A stretch of DNA of 64,000 nt from Vibrio profundi. Its GTDB lineage: Bacteria > Pseudomonadota > Gammaproteobacteria > Enterobacterales > Vibrionaceae. Every line of letters begins with the position of its first letter. The first letter of the stretch is position 1. The notes beneath the pieces are model-generated. The model saw nothing but the letters and a program-made list of their open reading frames with translations, did not search any database and was not told where the DNA came from. Position numbers and translations under genes: made by a program. The DNA lies in NCBI RefSeq assembly GCF_005281835.1, contig NZ_RZIS01000010.1, forward strand, positions 124,001 through 188,000, written 5' to 3'. Below are positions 1-8,257 of the stretch, piece by piece.

Positions 1-39
1 CATGAAAACGGTGATGGTGTGGATGATCAGCTCTTTCAT
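1..39 (-). CDS. 5' end of an unidentified gene (partial)
   Basis: An ATG at 37-39 on the minus strand opens a frame that reads MKELIIHTITVFM and runs off the window edge. An AAGGAA Shine-Dalgarno lies about 6 bases upstream, and the 130-base gap to the next gene contains that neighbour's terminator, so this is a credible gene start with its own promoter. Only 13 hydrophobic residues are visible, perhaps a first membrane segment. The product cannot be identified. Confidence 0.5.
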   Translation of the reverse strand, partial: MKELIIHTITVFM

Positions 40-126
40 TTTATTCCTTTAATAAATAGAGAGTTAACCGCAACTCAATTCACTTTTAGTGTAGTTGTAG
101 ATAGTAGAACATGTTTAGAATAAAAA

Positions 127-151
127 ATAGCCAACGTTCAAGTTGGCTATT
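127..151 (-). terminator. Rho-independent terminator of the NifU-like/GGGtGRT operon
   Basis: A perfect 10-bp stem (AATAGCCAAC with GTTGGCTATT) with a short loop is followed on the minus strand by a run of six T. It lies about 40 bases after the stop of the GGGtGRT gene. Confidence 0.85.
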
Positions 152-192
152 AATCGATATGGCTAGGTGTTGCTTGAGTCTGAACTCTTTGA

Positions 193-1170
193 TTACCGAA
201 ACTGATGCTGGCTGACTTCTACTGCAAGTGCGACCGTGGCGCCTACCATTGGATTATTTCCCATCCCGATGAAGCCCATCATCGCGACATGAGCAGGAAC
301 TGAAGAGCTGCCTGCGAATTGTGCGTCAGCGTGCATTCTGCCCATAGTATCTGTCATGCCGTAAGATGCAGGGCCAGCGGCTACGTTATCTGGGTGTAAA
401 GTTCGACCTGTACCACCTCCGGAAGCGACTGAGAAGTAGGGTAACCCTTGGCGAGTACGTTCTGCTTTGTAGATGCCAGCAACAGGGTGTTGGAAGCGCG
501 TGGGGTTGGTTGAGTTACCCGTAATACTCACATCGACCTGCTCTTTGTGCATGATGGCGACCCCTTCTCGGACATCGTCTGCCCCATAACATAAGATCTT
601 GCCGCGAGGACCTTTTGAGAAGCGGCGACGCTCTGTTTCAACAAGCTCATCGGTTTGGTAGTCGTACTGAGTACGAACATAGGTAAAGCCGTTGATACGT
701 GAGATAAGGTAAGCGGCATCTTTTCCTAGACCATTTAGAATCACTTTCAGTGGTGTTTCACGTGATTTGTTGACGTTTAAAGCAATTTTTATTGCGCCTT
801 CAGCGGCGGCAAAGGATTCGTGGCCAGCCAGAAAAGCGAAGCATCGGCTTTGCTCATTGAGTAAACGTGCCGCTAGTGCACCATGGCCAAGGCCCACTTG
901 ACGCTGTTCTGCGACGCTGCCTAATTTGGTGAATGCTTGTAGACCTTCACCAATGATGGTTGCCGCTTGTTCAGCGTTTTCTGCTTGGCGATGCAATGCT
1001 AGGGCTGTACCTAAGGTGTATGCGTCTGCTGCGCTTTCAAACGCTATAGGTTGGGTATCCATCACTAGCGCCTTTGGGTCAATGTCATGTTGAGTGCAGT
1101 AGCGATAGGCTTGTTCTAAGTTCTCTAAATGCATTTCTGCCAATAGATGATTTACAGATTGAATATTCAT
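193..1170 (-). CDS. GGGtGRT family protein
   Basis: The 325-residue protein carries the signature GGGTGRT around residue 252, in a long conserved C-terminal half rich in Gly, Met and Ala (ASYGMTDTMGRMHADAQF, then GFIGMGNNPMVGA). This is the GGGtGRT family, whose biochemical role is not established to my knowledge. No signal peptide or membrane segment is seen, so it is probably cytoplasmic. The start has an AGAGGAA ribosome binding site 7 bases upstream. The NifU-like gene ends 24 bases before it on the same strand, and the two appear to be one transcript ending at the hairpin at 127-151. The partner suggests a role with an iron-sulfur or other metal cluster, but that is inference. The transcript seems to begin with a fluoride-riboswitch-like leader at 2033-2112. 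Confidence 0.88.
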   Translation of the reverse strand: MNIQSVNHLLAEMHLENLEQAYRYCTQHDIDPKALVMDTQPIAFESAADAYTLGTALALHRQAENAEQAATIIGEGLQAFTKLGSVAEQRQVGLGHGALAARLLNEQSRCFAFLAGHESFAAAEGAIKIALNVNKSRETPLKVILNGLGKDAAYLISRINGFTYVRTQYDYQTDELVETERRRFSKGPRGKILCYGADDVREGVAIMHKEQVDVSITGNSTNPTRFQHPVAGIYKAERTRQGLPYFSVASGGGTGRTLHPDNVAAGPASYGMTDTMGRMHADAQFAGSSSVPAHVAMMGFIGMGNNPMVGATVALAVEVSQHQFR

Positions 1171-1194
1171 AACGCGATTCCTCTGATTGGCAAA

Positions 1195-1887
1195 TTAGTG
1201 CTGACGTGGGTTAATTGTGGTTACGGCTTCATCAAAGCGACCGTAAGTGCCTGTCGCAAGGTCGGCCGCTTCATTGGCTGGCACACCTTGATTGATGGCT
1301 TTCATCATTTTTCCGAGGTTTAGGTACTCGTAACCAATCACTTCATGGTGTTCATCGAGCGCGAGTTTGGTGACGTAACCTTCTGCTAGCTCTAAGTAGC
1401 GAACGCCTTTTGCTGAAGTAGCGTAGCTTGTGCCGACTTGGCTGCGCTGCGTTTGGCCTAGATCTTCCAGAGCTGCCCCTATCTCCAGGCCACCTGCAGA
1501 AAAAGCGGATTGAGTGCGGCCATAAACGAATTGAAGGAATATTTCGCGCATCGCGACGTTGATCGCATCGCACACTAAGTCGGTATTGAGCGCTTCAAGA
1601 ATGGTCTTGCCTGTAAGGATCTCGCTTGCCATTGCCGCAGATTGCGTCATGCCTGAGCAGCCGATTGTTTCTATTAAAGCTTCTTCTATGATGCCCCGTT
1701 TGACATTTAAAGTGAGTTTGGCTGCGCCTTGTTGAGGAGCGCAAGTTCCTACTCCGTGGCTCAGGCCTGAAATGGCAATCACGTCTTTCGGGCTCACCAT
1801 TGAACCTTCTACTGGAATAGGCGACGACGCGTGTAAATCTCCCCTTTGAATAGGGCACATTGACTGTATTTCGGAAGAATAATGCAT
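1195..1887 (-). CDS. NifU/IscU-like iron-sulfur cluster scaffold protein
   Basis: The 230-residue protein resembles the N-terminal scaffold domain of NifU/IscU: Cys49 in GTCAPQQG, Cys77 in IGCSGMTQSAAMASE, and Cys106 in LVCDAINVAM. IscU also uses three cysteines, but its third lies in a different context, so the cluster ligands may not be equivalent. About 40 extra residues precede the domain, including Cys11. The C-terminal part (about 150-230) has no homology I recognise. It is the first gene of a two-gene operon with the GGGtGRT protein and lies far from the usual isc genes, which suggests a dedicated scaffold for one target. Its Shine-Dalgarno (GGGA, 8 bases before the ATG) sits inside a hairpin at 1892-1922, so translation is probably regulated. 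Confidence 0.82.
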   Translation of the reverse strand: MHYSSEIQSMCPIQRGDLHASSPIPVEGSMVSPKDVIAISGLSHGVGTCAPQQGAAKLTLNVKRGIIEEALIETIGCSGMTQSAAMASEILTGKTILEALNTDLVCDAINVAMREIFLQFVYGRTQSAFSAGGLEIGAALEDLGQTQRSQVGTSYATSAKGVRYLELAEGYVTKLALDEHHEVIGYEYLNLGKMMKAINQGVPANEAADLATGTYGRFDEAVTTINPRQH

Positions 1888-1891
1888 GGTT

Positions 1892-1922
1892 GTTTTCCCA
1901 CTAAATTGCTGGCGGAGAAAAC
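1892..1922 (-). promoter_or_regulatory. Hairpin sequestering the Shine-Dalgarno of the NifU-like gene
   Basis: On the minus strand GTTTTCTCC pairs with GGGAAAAC (one bulged U), leaving a 14-base loop. The GGGA is the ribosome binding site for the ATG at 1887. With the aptamer-like element upstream this is the likely expression platform: translation off when the hairpin forms, on when it is opened. The pairing is read directly; the switching is inferred. Confidence 0.55.
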
Positions 1923-2032
1923 AGGATGTGTTGGAAGAGGTGCGGCTAATTCACTACAGATCTTTAGTATCTAACGGTTGGGATTATTTCCCAATAACAT
2001 CATGATACGTCCAACAGGATTGCCTGTTTTCG

Positions 2033-2112
2033 ATTCTGTAGGAGTCATTAGCTTATGTTCGTTAAGAACGGGCGGTTGAAGCTGTTGCTTAGGTGGAACC
2101 CCATCACCTGTG
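2033..2112 (-). promoter_or_regulatory. Fluoride (crcB-type) riboswitch candidate
   Basis: Read on the minus strand, the leader has the layout of the fluoride aptamer. A hairpin GGTG/CACC (2105-2108 with 2092-2095) has loop ATGGGGTTC. A second stem GCTT/AAGC (2079-2082 with 2051-2054) encloses a small GTTC/GAAC hairpin. The 3' segment TAATGACTCCTACAG follows directly. Loop bases GGGGTT can pair with GACTCC (two G-U pairs), forming the required pseudoknot. The segments GATGG-GTTC-CC and GCTAATGACTCCTAC match the Bacillus cereus crcB aptamer as I remember it. Unlike known members it precedes neither crcB, eriC, eno nor ppaC, but a NifU-like/GGGtGRT operon. No covariance search was run. Confidence 0.82.
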
Positions 2113-2208
2113 AGCTATAGATTAGATCTTAATCACATTTTTGCGCAAGTGAATGTTTAGAGTAATTGGAGATATAAAGGGTGGTTATTATGTTTCTATC
2201 GATATAAA

Positions 2209-2255
2209 AAAACGCCACCGATCGACTCAGGTTGTGAGTGCATCGTTGGCGTTTT
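2209..2255 (-). terminator. Terminator of yebG
   Basis: AAAACGCCA-CGAT pairs with ATCG-TGGCGTTTT across an 18-base loop with one internal mismatch, and a T-tract follows on the minus strand. It lies just past the yebG stop. Confidence 0.75.
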
Positions 2256-2272
2256 GTTCGTGAATCTGCGAC

Positions 2273-2566
2273 TTACGCTGCGTCTTCTTCTTTAGTGTCC
2301 GCTACTGCTTCAACTTTTGCTTTTTTCGGAGCCGGCTTACGCTTAGCACCTAACGCGTATAGTACTTCTTCTTTGTTCTTTGCTAGGAACATTGCAAGCT
2401 CTTCTTGCTTACCTTCGTCTTCTAACAATTCGCTTTTGCCAAGCAATTCGAAAAGCTCATCCGACATATCCAGCATTTTGTCATAAGCGTCAGCTTCGGC
2501 TTTAGAGGTAAAAGTCATTTTCTCTTCTCCGTTGCGTTCCACCACGTACTTGACGATAACAGCCAT
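2273..2566 (-). CDS. yebG: YebG family SOS-induced protein
   Basis: The 97-residue protein begins MAVIVKYVVERNGEEKMTF and continues with the acidic helical core typical of YebG, a DNA-damage-inducible protein of uncertain mechanism in the E. coli SOS regulon. Its Lys/Ala/Glu-rich tail (about 75-97) looks disordered. A LexA-like box lies about 30 bases upstream (2597-2612), fitting SOS control. It is monocistronic, with its own terminator at 2209-2255. Family assignment is from recalled similarity and supported by the box. Confidence 0.88.
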   Translation of the reverse strand: MAVIVKYVVERNGEEKMTFTSKAEADAYDKMLDMSDELFELLGKSELLEDEGKQEELAMFLAKNKEEVLYALGAKRKPAPKKAKVEAVADTKEEDAA

Positions 2567-2596
2567 GGTTAATCCTCTAAGTTTGATTAATTTTTA

Positions 2597-2612
2597 CTGG
2601 CTTTTTATACAG
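2597..2612. promoter_or_regulatory. LexA (SOS) box upstream of yebG
   Basis: Reading the plus strand, CTGG-N8-ACAG differs from the consensus CTGT-N8-ACAG at one position, and the spacer is T/A-rich as in real SOS boxes. It lies about 30 bases before the yebG start. Confidence 0.7.
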
Positions 2613-2655
2613 TTTTAACGCATGAAAGTCCAGTCGTTCACAGCGTTCTGGGAGT

Positions 2656-3552
2656 TTAGTCCCGCTCTCGTGACCAGTCTTGGCAATAGCTCATAAAGGC
2701 TTTCAATAGTGGGCTTTGATATTTGTCTTTATGGACGAGAAGCCAAAATCGTCGCTGCATGTCGAGAGGTAAGTTAAGCACTTTCACTCGGCCGCTATGA
2801 ATGGCTGGTTCAACCGCCAAACGAGAAAGGCAGGCTATGCCTAAATTGGCCGACACTGAGTTGATGATCGCTTCCGTTGTATTCAACTCAAAGGCTTCAT
2901 GCCAAGTTTCGATGCGAGGTGCGACGGTGCGTAAAAAGAATTCACGCGTACCAGACCCCGGTTCTCGCAAAATCCATTCACTGTTCTCTAGTTGGTGAAG
3001 TGACACGTTATCGAGAGAAGCGAGTGGATGGTTTGGGCTAGCAATGACACACATTTCATCTTGGCTGAACTCACTTGAAAGTAATTCAGGGTGCAGCGTT
3101 TTACCTTCAATCAGAGCGATATCCAATTCGTACTCAACCAACTTCTGGCAGATCAATGCACTGTTCGAGATGAATAAGCTTTGCGACCTATGCTGAGTGT
3201 GCTCGCGGAACCCTGAGAGTAAATAGGGAGCCACTTGGTTTCCTATCGTATCACTGGCTCCAACCTTTAAAATCCCGCTCAGTGGTTGATTATCATTAAA
3301 CAGTTCGTCGATATCAGCGGCGCGATTGAGTATTTCATCTGCTAAAGGCAACAGCTTTTGCCCTTCTTGGTTGAGGATGAGGCGATTGTTAACGCGGTCA
3401 AATAGCGAGTGCCCAAGCTGTTTTTCCATTTCCGATAACGCCATGCTCACGGCTGCTTTCGAAAGAAATAGCGCCTCAGAAGCGGAAGTTAACGTGCTGT
3501 GCTGAGTAATGGTAACGAACACTTTCAATTGTTTAATCGAGATATTGGCCAT
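2656..3552 (-). CDS. LysR-family transcriptional regulator
   Basis: The 298-residue protein has the LysR layout: an N-terminal winged helix-turn-helix (about 1-65, with ALFLSKAAVSMALSEME as the recognition region) and a periplasmic-binding-like effector domain (about 90-295). The sequence is closest in feel to the CbbR/YeiE branch, but the ligand cannot be read off. It is divergently transcribed from the TDT-family transporter at 3674, with a 121-base shared promoter region. By the common LysR arrangement it probably controls that transporter. The stop lies about 90 bases from the yebG start and I see no shared transcript. Confidence 0.9.
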   Translation of the reverse strand: MANISIKQLKVFVTITQHSTLTSASEALFLSKAAVSMALSEMEKQLGHSLFDRVNNRLILNQEGQKLLPLADEILNRAADIDELFNDNQPLSGILKVGASDTIGNQVAPYLLSGFREHTQHRSQSLFISNSALICQKLVEYELDIALIEGKTLHPELLSSEFSQDEMCVIASPNHPLASLDNVSLHQLENSEWILREPGSGTREFFLRTVAPRIETWHEAFELNTTEAIINSVSANLGIACLSRLAVEPAIHSGRVKVLNLPLDMQRRFWLLVHKDKYQSPLLKAFMSYCQDWSRERD

Positions 3553-3590
3553 TTTTGCTCTGTGTTCAATTGTATTTAACGAGTGTTTTA

Positions 3591-3606
3591 TATAATTGGA
3601 TATAAT
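3591..3606 (+). promoter_or_regulatory. Twin TATAAT in the LysR/TDT divergent promoter
   Basis: Two perfect TATAAT hexamers, at 3591-3596 and 3601-3606, lie in the 121-base divergent region, 10 bases (about one helical turn) apart. Either could be the -10 box for the transporter gene. The surrounding T-N11-A patterns would suit LysR binding. Transcription start sites are not determinable by eye. Confidence 0.4.
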
Positions 3607-3673
3607 CGAACATAGTGCAAGAGTAAGATTGCCTTATCAAGCTAGTTAGTGGAAAGCACAAAGAGAGGCAAAG

Positions 3674-4651
3674 ATGATTAGACGATTAAAAAATACAGTA
3701 ATGGGTGCTCCCACTCCAATGGCTGGCTTAGCGTTATCAATAGCAAGTTTAGGTTGGTGCTGGGAAAATGTGTTAGACAGCAACGGCTATGTTCAGTGGG
3801 CAAGCGCGGCGATAGGTGGCGTTCTACTGACGATTCTGGCAATTAAATTCCTATTTCATGGTCATTTGCTAGCAAAAGATTTAGCTCACCCAGTAGTGGG
3901 AAGCGTAGTACCCACCTTTGCTATGGGTGTCATGGTGGTGTCTAACTCGATCGGTCAATTTTACCCAACAGCAGGCAATGTTATTTGGCTTGCGGCTGTA
4001 GTGTTGCATGTCGTTTTCTTGGTAAGTTTTTTCTACCACCGTGCAAAAGACTTTGAGTTACACCATATGGTACCAAGCTGGTTTGTGCCGCCAATCGGTA
4101 TTGTCGTTGCTGATGTGGCTTTCTCTGGCGAGCCTTCACTTCAATGGATTGCCGATTCAGTATTATGGTTTGGTTTGGCTTCTTACTTAGTGATGTTGCC
4201 AATGATGGTTTATCGCTTAATCTTTACTCATGAAGTGCCTGATGCGGCAAAACCAACCATTGCGATTATGGCAGCGCCTGCAAGCGTATCTTTGGCTGGT
4301 TACTTAGCGGTAAGCGCTGAGCCATCACCTGTGATCATTGGCGTGCTATTTGGGATAGCAATTCTAATGACTTCGATTATTTATGTCGCTTTCTTGAAAT
4401 TGATGCGTTTACCATTTAGCCCGGGTTATGCGGCATTCACTTTCCCACTAGTGATTAGTGCTACTGCATTGTTTAAAACCGCTGACTGGATGGAAAGTAT
4501 CAATGTTGCTAGCGAATATGTCGCTCAGGTGAATTGGTTAGCGGATATTGAGTTAGGGGTAGCAACACTGGTTGTTAGCTATGTAGCGATTCGTTATTAC
4601 GCCGCTTACCGTCCTCACCAACACCTAATCGCTAAGCAACCAAGTTTGTGA
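3674..4651 (+). CDS. TDT-family (TehA/SLAC1-like) transporter
   Basis: The 325-residue protein has about ten hydrophobic helices and the overall pattern of the tellurite-resistance/dicarboxylate transporter family (TehA, Mae1, plant SLAC1): an N-terminal PTPMAGLALSIASLGWCW segment followed by paired helices. Family members include anion channels, sulfite exporters and malate permeases; the substrate here is unknown. The start is supported by AGAGAGG upstream. The divergent LysR gene probably regulates it. No clear terminator follows before recC. Confidence 0.88.
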   Translation: MIRRLKNTVMGAPTPMAGLALSIASLGWCWENVLDSNGYVQWASAAIGGVLLTILAIKFLFHGHLLAKDLAHPVVGSVVPTFAMGVMVVSNSIGQFYPTAGNVIWLAAVVLHVVFLVSFFYHRAKDFELHHMVPSWFVPPIGIVVADVAFSGEPSLQWIADSVLWFGLASYLVMLPMMVYRLIFTHEVPDAAKPTIAIMAAPASVSLAGYLAVSAEPSPVIIGVLFGIAILMTSIIYVAFLKLMRLPFSPGYAAFTFPLVISATALFKTADWMESINVASEYVAQVNWLADIELGVATLVVSYVAIRYYAAYRPHQHLIAKQPSL

Positions 4652-4777
4652 TTAATCGATAACCTATTAGTTTTTCATGAGCTTATTTTCTCTTTTTGCC
4701 AGCGGATAACGCTCATTTAACCAGTGCACTTATGCTAATCTGAGACCATATTGTGGCGAGATTAGCGTGAGTGCACT

Positions 4778-7700
4778 TTGTTTACTGTTTACCATTCCAA
4801 TAAAGTTGATACCTTAAAAATTCTATTGGTTCATTTGATTAAGAATGAGCCGCTAGCTAACCCATTTGAGAAAGAACAAATCTTGGTGCAAAGCCCTGGT
4901 ATGTCTCAATGGCTCAAGATGGAATTAGCCAAAGAATTCGGTGTTGCTGCAAACATAGACTTCCCTCTGCCCGCGACCTTTATTTGGGAGATGTTTACCC
5001 AAGTCTTGCCAGACGTGCCTAAGCGTAGTGCTTTTAATAAAGAAGCCATGACCTGGAAACTCATGAGCATCTTGCCCAGTCAGTTATCTCACCCTGATTT
5101 TGTAGCCCTAGAGCGTTATTTAGAAAACGACGATGATCACTCCAAGCTTTATCAGCTTGCAGAAAAAATTGCCGATATATTCGATGGCTACTTAGTGTAT
5201 CGACCTGAGTGGATGGCGGCTTGGGAAGCCGGAGAGTCTGTTTCAGAGCTTATGAGCGATGGTGAACAAGAGCATCCGTGGCAGCCTATTTTATGGCACG
5301 CTTTGTATGAACAAACGGTGTCTCAAGGCCAGTCTAAATATCACCGTGGTAACTTGTATCACGACTTTATCGAAGCTTTGGTGGCGAATAAAGCCAACTT
5401 AACTAACCTACCTAAGCGATTGTTTGTATTTGGTATTTCATCGTTGCCTCCACGGTATATGGATGCATTAAAAGCATTAGGTGAATGCATTGATGTGCAC
5501 TTGATGTTTACCAACCCTTGTCAGCATTACTGGGGCGAAATTCGTGATCGAAAATATTTAGCGCGCTTGGAAGCCCAGCAGCGTAAGCAATTTGCCTTGG
5601 TGAACGGCCAGCTGCAGTTAGAAGGGGAAGCATCTCCACTTAAAAATGGTTTGGAAGCCAATGTTGTTGAAGGGGAACTGCACACTGAGCACTCAGTAGG
5701 TAACAGTTTATTGGCTTCAATGGGTAAATTGGGGCGTGATAATTTGTTTTTGCTTTCTCAATCAGAGTGCGAAGAACATGAGTTTTTTATCGACGTTCCA
5801 CGCGACAATTTATTGCACCAACTTCAAGCCGATATTCTAGAGCTTGAAGAACATCAAGATGATCATCAGTTGGATTCAAGTGAACATAAGCAGCTTATTG
5901 AGTTAGGTGATCATTCCGTCACGGTGCACGCTTGCCATAGCCCGATGCGCGAAGTAGAAGTACTGCACGATCAATTGCTCTCGATGTTCGATGATGACCC
6001 GAGCTTAAAACCTCGCGATATTATTGTGATGGTGGCAGATATCAATGCCTACAGCCCTGCGATTCAAGCAGTATTCGGAAATGCACCGGGTGAGCGCTAT
6101 ATCCCATACTCGATTTCTGACCGAACCGCTGATCAAGAAAGCCCTATTTTAGCGGCTTTCATGCAGCTGGTGGCGTTGCCTAACACTCGTTGTCTCGCTT
6201 CTGAATTGCTGGAGCTACTTGAGATTCCAGCCATGATGGCGAAGTTTGAAATCGATGAGAAGCAGTTTGAACAAGCTAAGCAGTGGGTGGAAGAGGCTGG
6301 TATTCGTTGGGGAGTCGATTCCTCAACTGCGACAGAGTTTGATTTACCGGCGACCGAGCAAAATACGTGGTTATTTGGTATCCAACGTATGCTCTTGGGG
6401 TACGCGATGTCAGATTCGGCAGGTTTGTTTGAAAGCTCACAAGAAACCATTGCTGCTTACAATGAAGTGCAAGGTATGAACGCTGAGCTAGCAGGGAAAC
6501 TGGCTCATTTTATCGAGCGTATTACTCATTATCGCCAGCTGTTAACTCGTACCCAGTCGATTGATGAATGGCGAGACTTATTGGTTCAACTTATTGATGA
6601 TTTCTTTGCGGTAGAGCTTGAAGGCGAAATGGTCTTGAAGTCTATTCGTGACACTTTGTCGCAACTGAAAGAGCAATTAAGCGATGCAAGATACGAGCAA
6701 GCCTTATCGCCAAGTATCATTTATCAATATTTAAATAATAAGCTGTCTGGGGCGCGAATCAGCCAGCGTTTCCTCGCCGGGCAAGTGAATTTCTGTACCT
6801 TGATGCCAATGCGTTCCATTCCATTTAAAACGGTATGTTTACTTGGAATGAATGATGGCGTGTACCCTCGTTCTATGCCGCCTGAAGGGTTCGATCTCAT
6901 GAATGGCCGTACTCGCCCGGGCGATCGCTCACGCCGAGATGACGACCGTTACCTGTTTTTGGAAGCCATGCTTTCGGCTCAGCAGTGTTTATACATCAGT
7001 TACGTTGGTCGCTCTATTCAAGACAATACCGAGTGTGTGCCTTCGGTGCTGGTATCTGAGCTATTGGAGTATTGCCAGCAAAATTACTGTCCGTCTGGCA
7101 GCGAATCATTACCAAGTGATGAGTCAGGAGCACAGTTAGTTGATGCAATTCGTTTTGAACATGCAATGACACCGTTTAGCCCATCGGCGTTTGATGTCAG
7201 CTCAGATATTAATATTGGTAGCTACGCCAAAGAATGGTTGCCGGCAGCCAATCGATTAGGTCAGCAAAGTGGAGAGTTTAATCGTGCTTTGGAAGATTAT
7301 CTGTTGGGTACGACTTTCCCGTTAGAACTCGACCTTGTTGAACTGCAACGTTTCTGGCGATTGCCCGTTCAGTATTTCTTTAATCGTCGATTGAAAGTCA
7401 TGTTTGAACCGCCGCTACCTGTGATGGAAGACGATGAGCCCTTTGTTCTTAATGGCCTAGAAAGCTTCCAACTAAAAGACGGTTTGCTGCAAGTTTTGAT
7501 CGATAATCCAAGCGACAGTGAGCAAGCCGTGAAGCAATATGTCGCCGAACAAAAAGCGCAAGGTAAATTACCAGTCGGTGCTTTCGGCGACATCGAATTT
7601 GAAACAAACCGAGTGCAAGCCGAAGACATTGCCAAAGAAATACGTTTTGTTAGCGGAGCGCCTTTAGACGATATCGACATCAATTTAGAATTAAAGGTGC

Positions 7701-8257
7701 TGGGAGAGGATAAGCCCGTGCGCTTAAGTGGCTGGCTCACCCAAAATTACCAATCTGGATTAGTTCGTTACCGCAGTGGAAAAATCCGTTCTCAAGATTA
7801 CCTCGCTGCTTGGATTGACCACTTGTGCTGCGCTGCGATGGGCGAAAGAAAATCGACTCATATCATAGGCTACGACCGTAAAGAGGGTGTCGTTCATTTA
7901 GTGTATTCACCATTAGATAATGCACAGCAGGCAGAACAGTTGCTTAATGAAATTGTACGCTTGTTCTACCAAGGCATGACCGCGCCTCTGCCTTATTTCC
8001 CTCGTACTGCACTTGCTGGTGTCGAAGCTGGCTTTAGCCGCGGTAAATGGGTGGATGACGAAGAGAAATCGCTCAAGAAAATGGGGGAGACATTTAACGA
8101 CAGCTTTGCTTTTACTGGTGAAGGACGAGATAGCTACATCGCAAGAATTTGGCCGAAATGGGACGACGAACTAGCCGCGCAATCTAGATTGTACAGTAGC
8201 TTAATTTTGCAAGGTGCAAGGCTAGCGGCGGTCGATCCAAGAGATCAGGAAGCTTAG
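4778..8257 (+). CDS. recC: RecBCD exonuclease V, gamma subunit RecC
   Basis: The 1159-residue protein follows E. coli RecC closely from the start (VYHSN...L, then ILVQSPGMSQWLKMEL, ANIDFPLPATFIWEMF) through CHSPMREVEVLHDQLL and TLMPMRSIPFK. RecC is the scaffold of RecBCD, holds the Chi recognition tunnel and splits the duplex. Its helicase-like and nuclease-like folds are catalytically dead. The reading frame has no ATG or GTG at the expected N terminus; it begins with TTG at 4778, preceded by GTGAG 6 bases upstream. Homology begins at the second or third residue, so TTG is the likely initiator. recB follows after 294 bases and recD overlaps recB. The ptrA gene that lies between recC and recB in E. 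coli is absent. Confidence 0.96.
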   Translation: MFTVYHSNKVDTLKILLVHLIKNEPLANPFEKEQILVQSPGMSQWLKMELAKEFGVAANIDFPLPATFIWEMFTQVLPDVPKRSAFNKEAMTWKLMSILPSQLSHPDFVALERYLENDDDHSKLYQLAEKIADIFDGYLVYRPEWMAAWEAGESVSELMSDGEQEHPWQPILWHALYEQTVSQGQSKYHRGNLYHDFIEALVANKANLTNLPKRLFVFGISSLPPRYMDALKALGECIDVHLMFTNPCQHYWGEIRDRKYLARLEAQQRKQFALVNGQLQLEGEASPLKNGLEANVVEGELHTEHSVGNSLLASMGKLGRDNLFLLSQSECEEHEFFIDVPRDNLLHQLQADILELEEHQDDHQLDSSEHKQLIELGDHSVTVHACHSPMREVEVLHDQLLSMFDDDPSLKPRDIIVMVADINAYSPAIQAVFGNAPGERYIPYSISDRTADQESPILAAFMQLVALPNTRCLASELLELLEIPAMMAKFEIDEKQFEQAKQWVEEAGIRWGVDSSTATEFDLPATEQNTWLFGIQRMLLGYAMSDSAGLFESSQETIAAYNEVQGMNAELAGKLAHFIERITHYRQLLTRTQSIDEWRDLLVQLIDDFFAVELEGEMVLKSIRDTLSQLKEQLSDARYEQALSPSIIYQYLNNKLSGARISQRFLAGQVNFCTLMPMRSIPFKTVCLLGMNDGVYPRSMPPEGFDLMNGRTRPGDRSRRDDDRYLFLEAMLSAQQCLYISYVGRSIQDNTECVPSVLVSELLEYCQQNYCPSGSESLPSDESGAQLVDAIRFEHAMTPFSPSAFDVSSDINIGSYAKEWLPAANRLGQQSGEFNRALEDYLLGTTFPLELDLVELQRFWRLPVQYFFNRRLKVMFEPPLPVMEDDEPFVLNGLESFQLKDGLLQVLIDNPSDSEQAVKQYVAEQKAQGKLPVGAFGDIEFETNRVQAEDIAKEIRFVSGAPLDDIDINLELKVLGEDKPVRLSGWLTQNYQSGLVRYRSGKIRSQDYLAAWIDHLCCAAMGERKSTHIIGYDRKEGVVHLVYSPLDNAQQAEQLLNEIVRLFYQGMTAPLPYFPRTALAGVEAGFSRGKWVDDEEKSLKKMGETFNDSFAFTGEGRDSYIARIWPKWDDELAAQSRLYSSLILQGARLAAVDPRDQEA

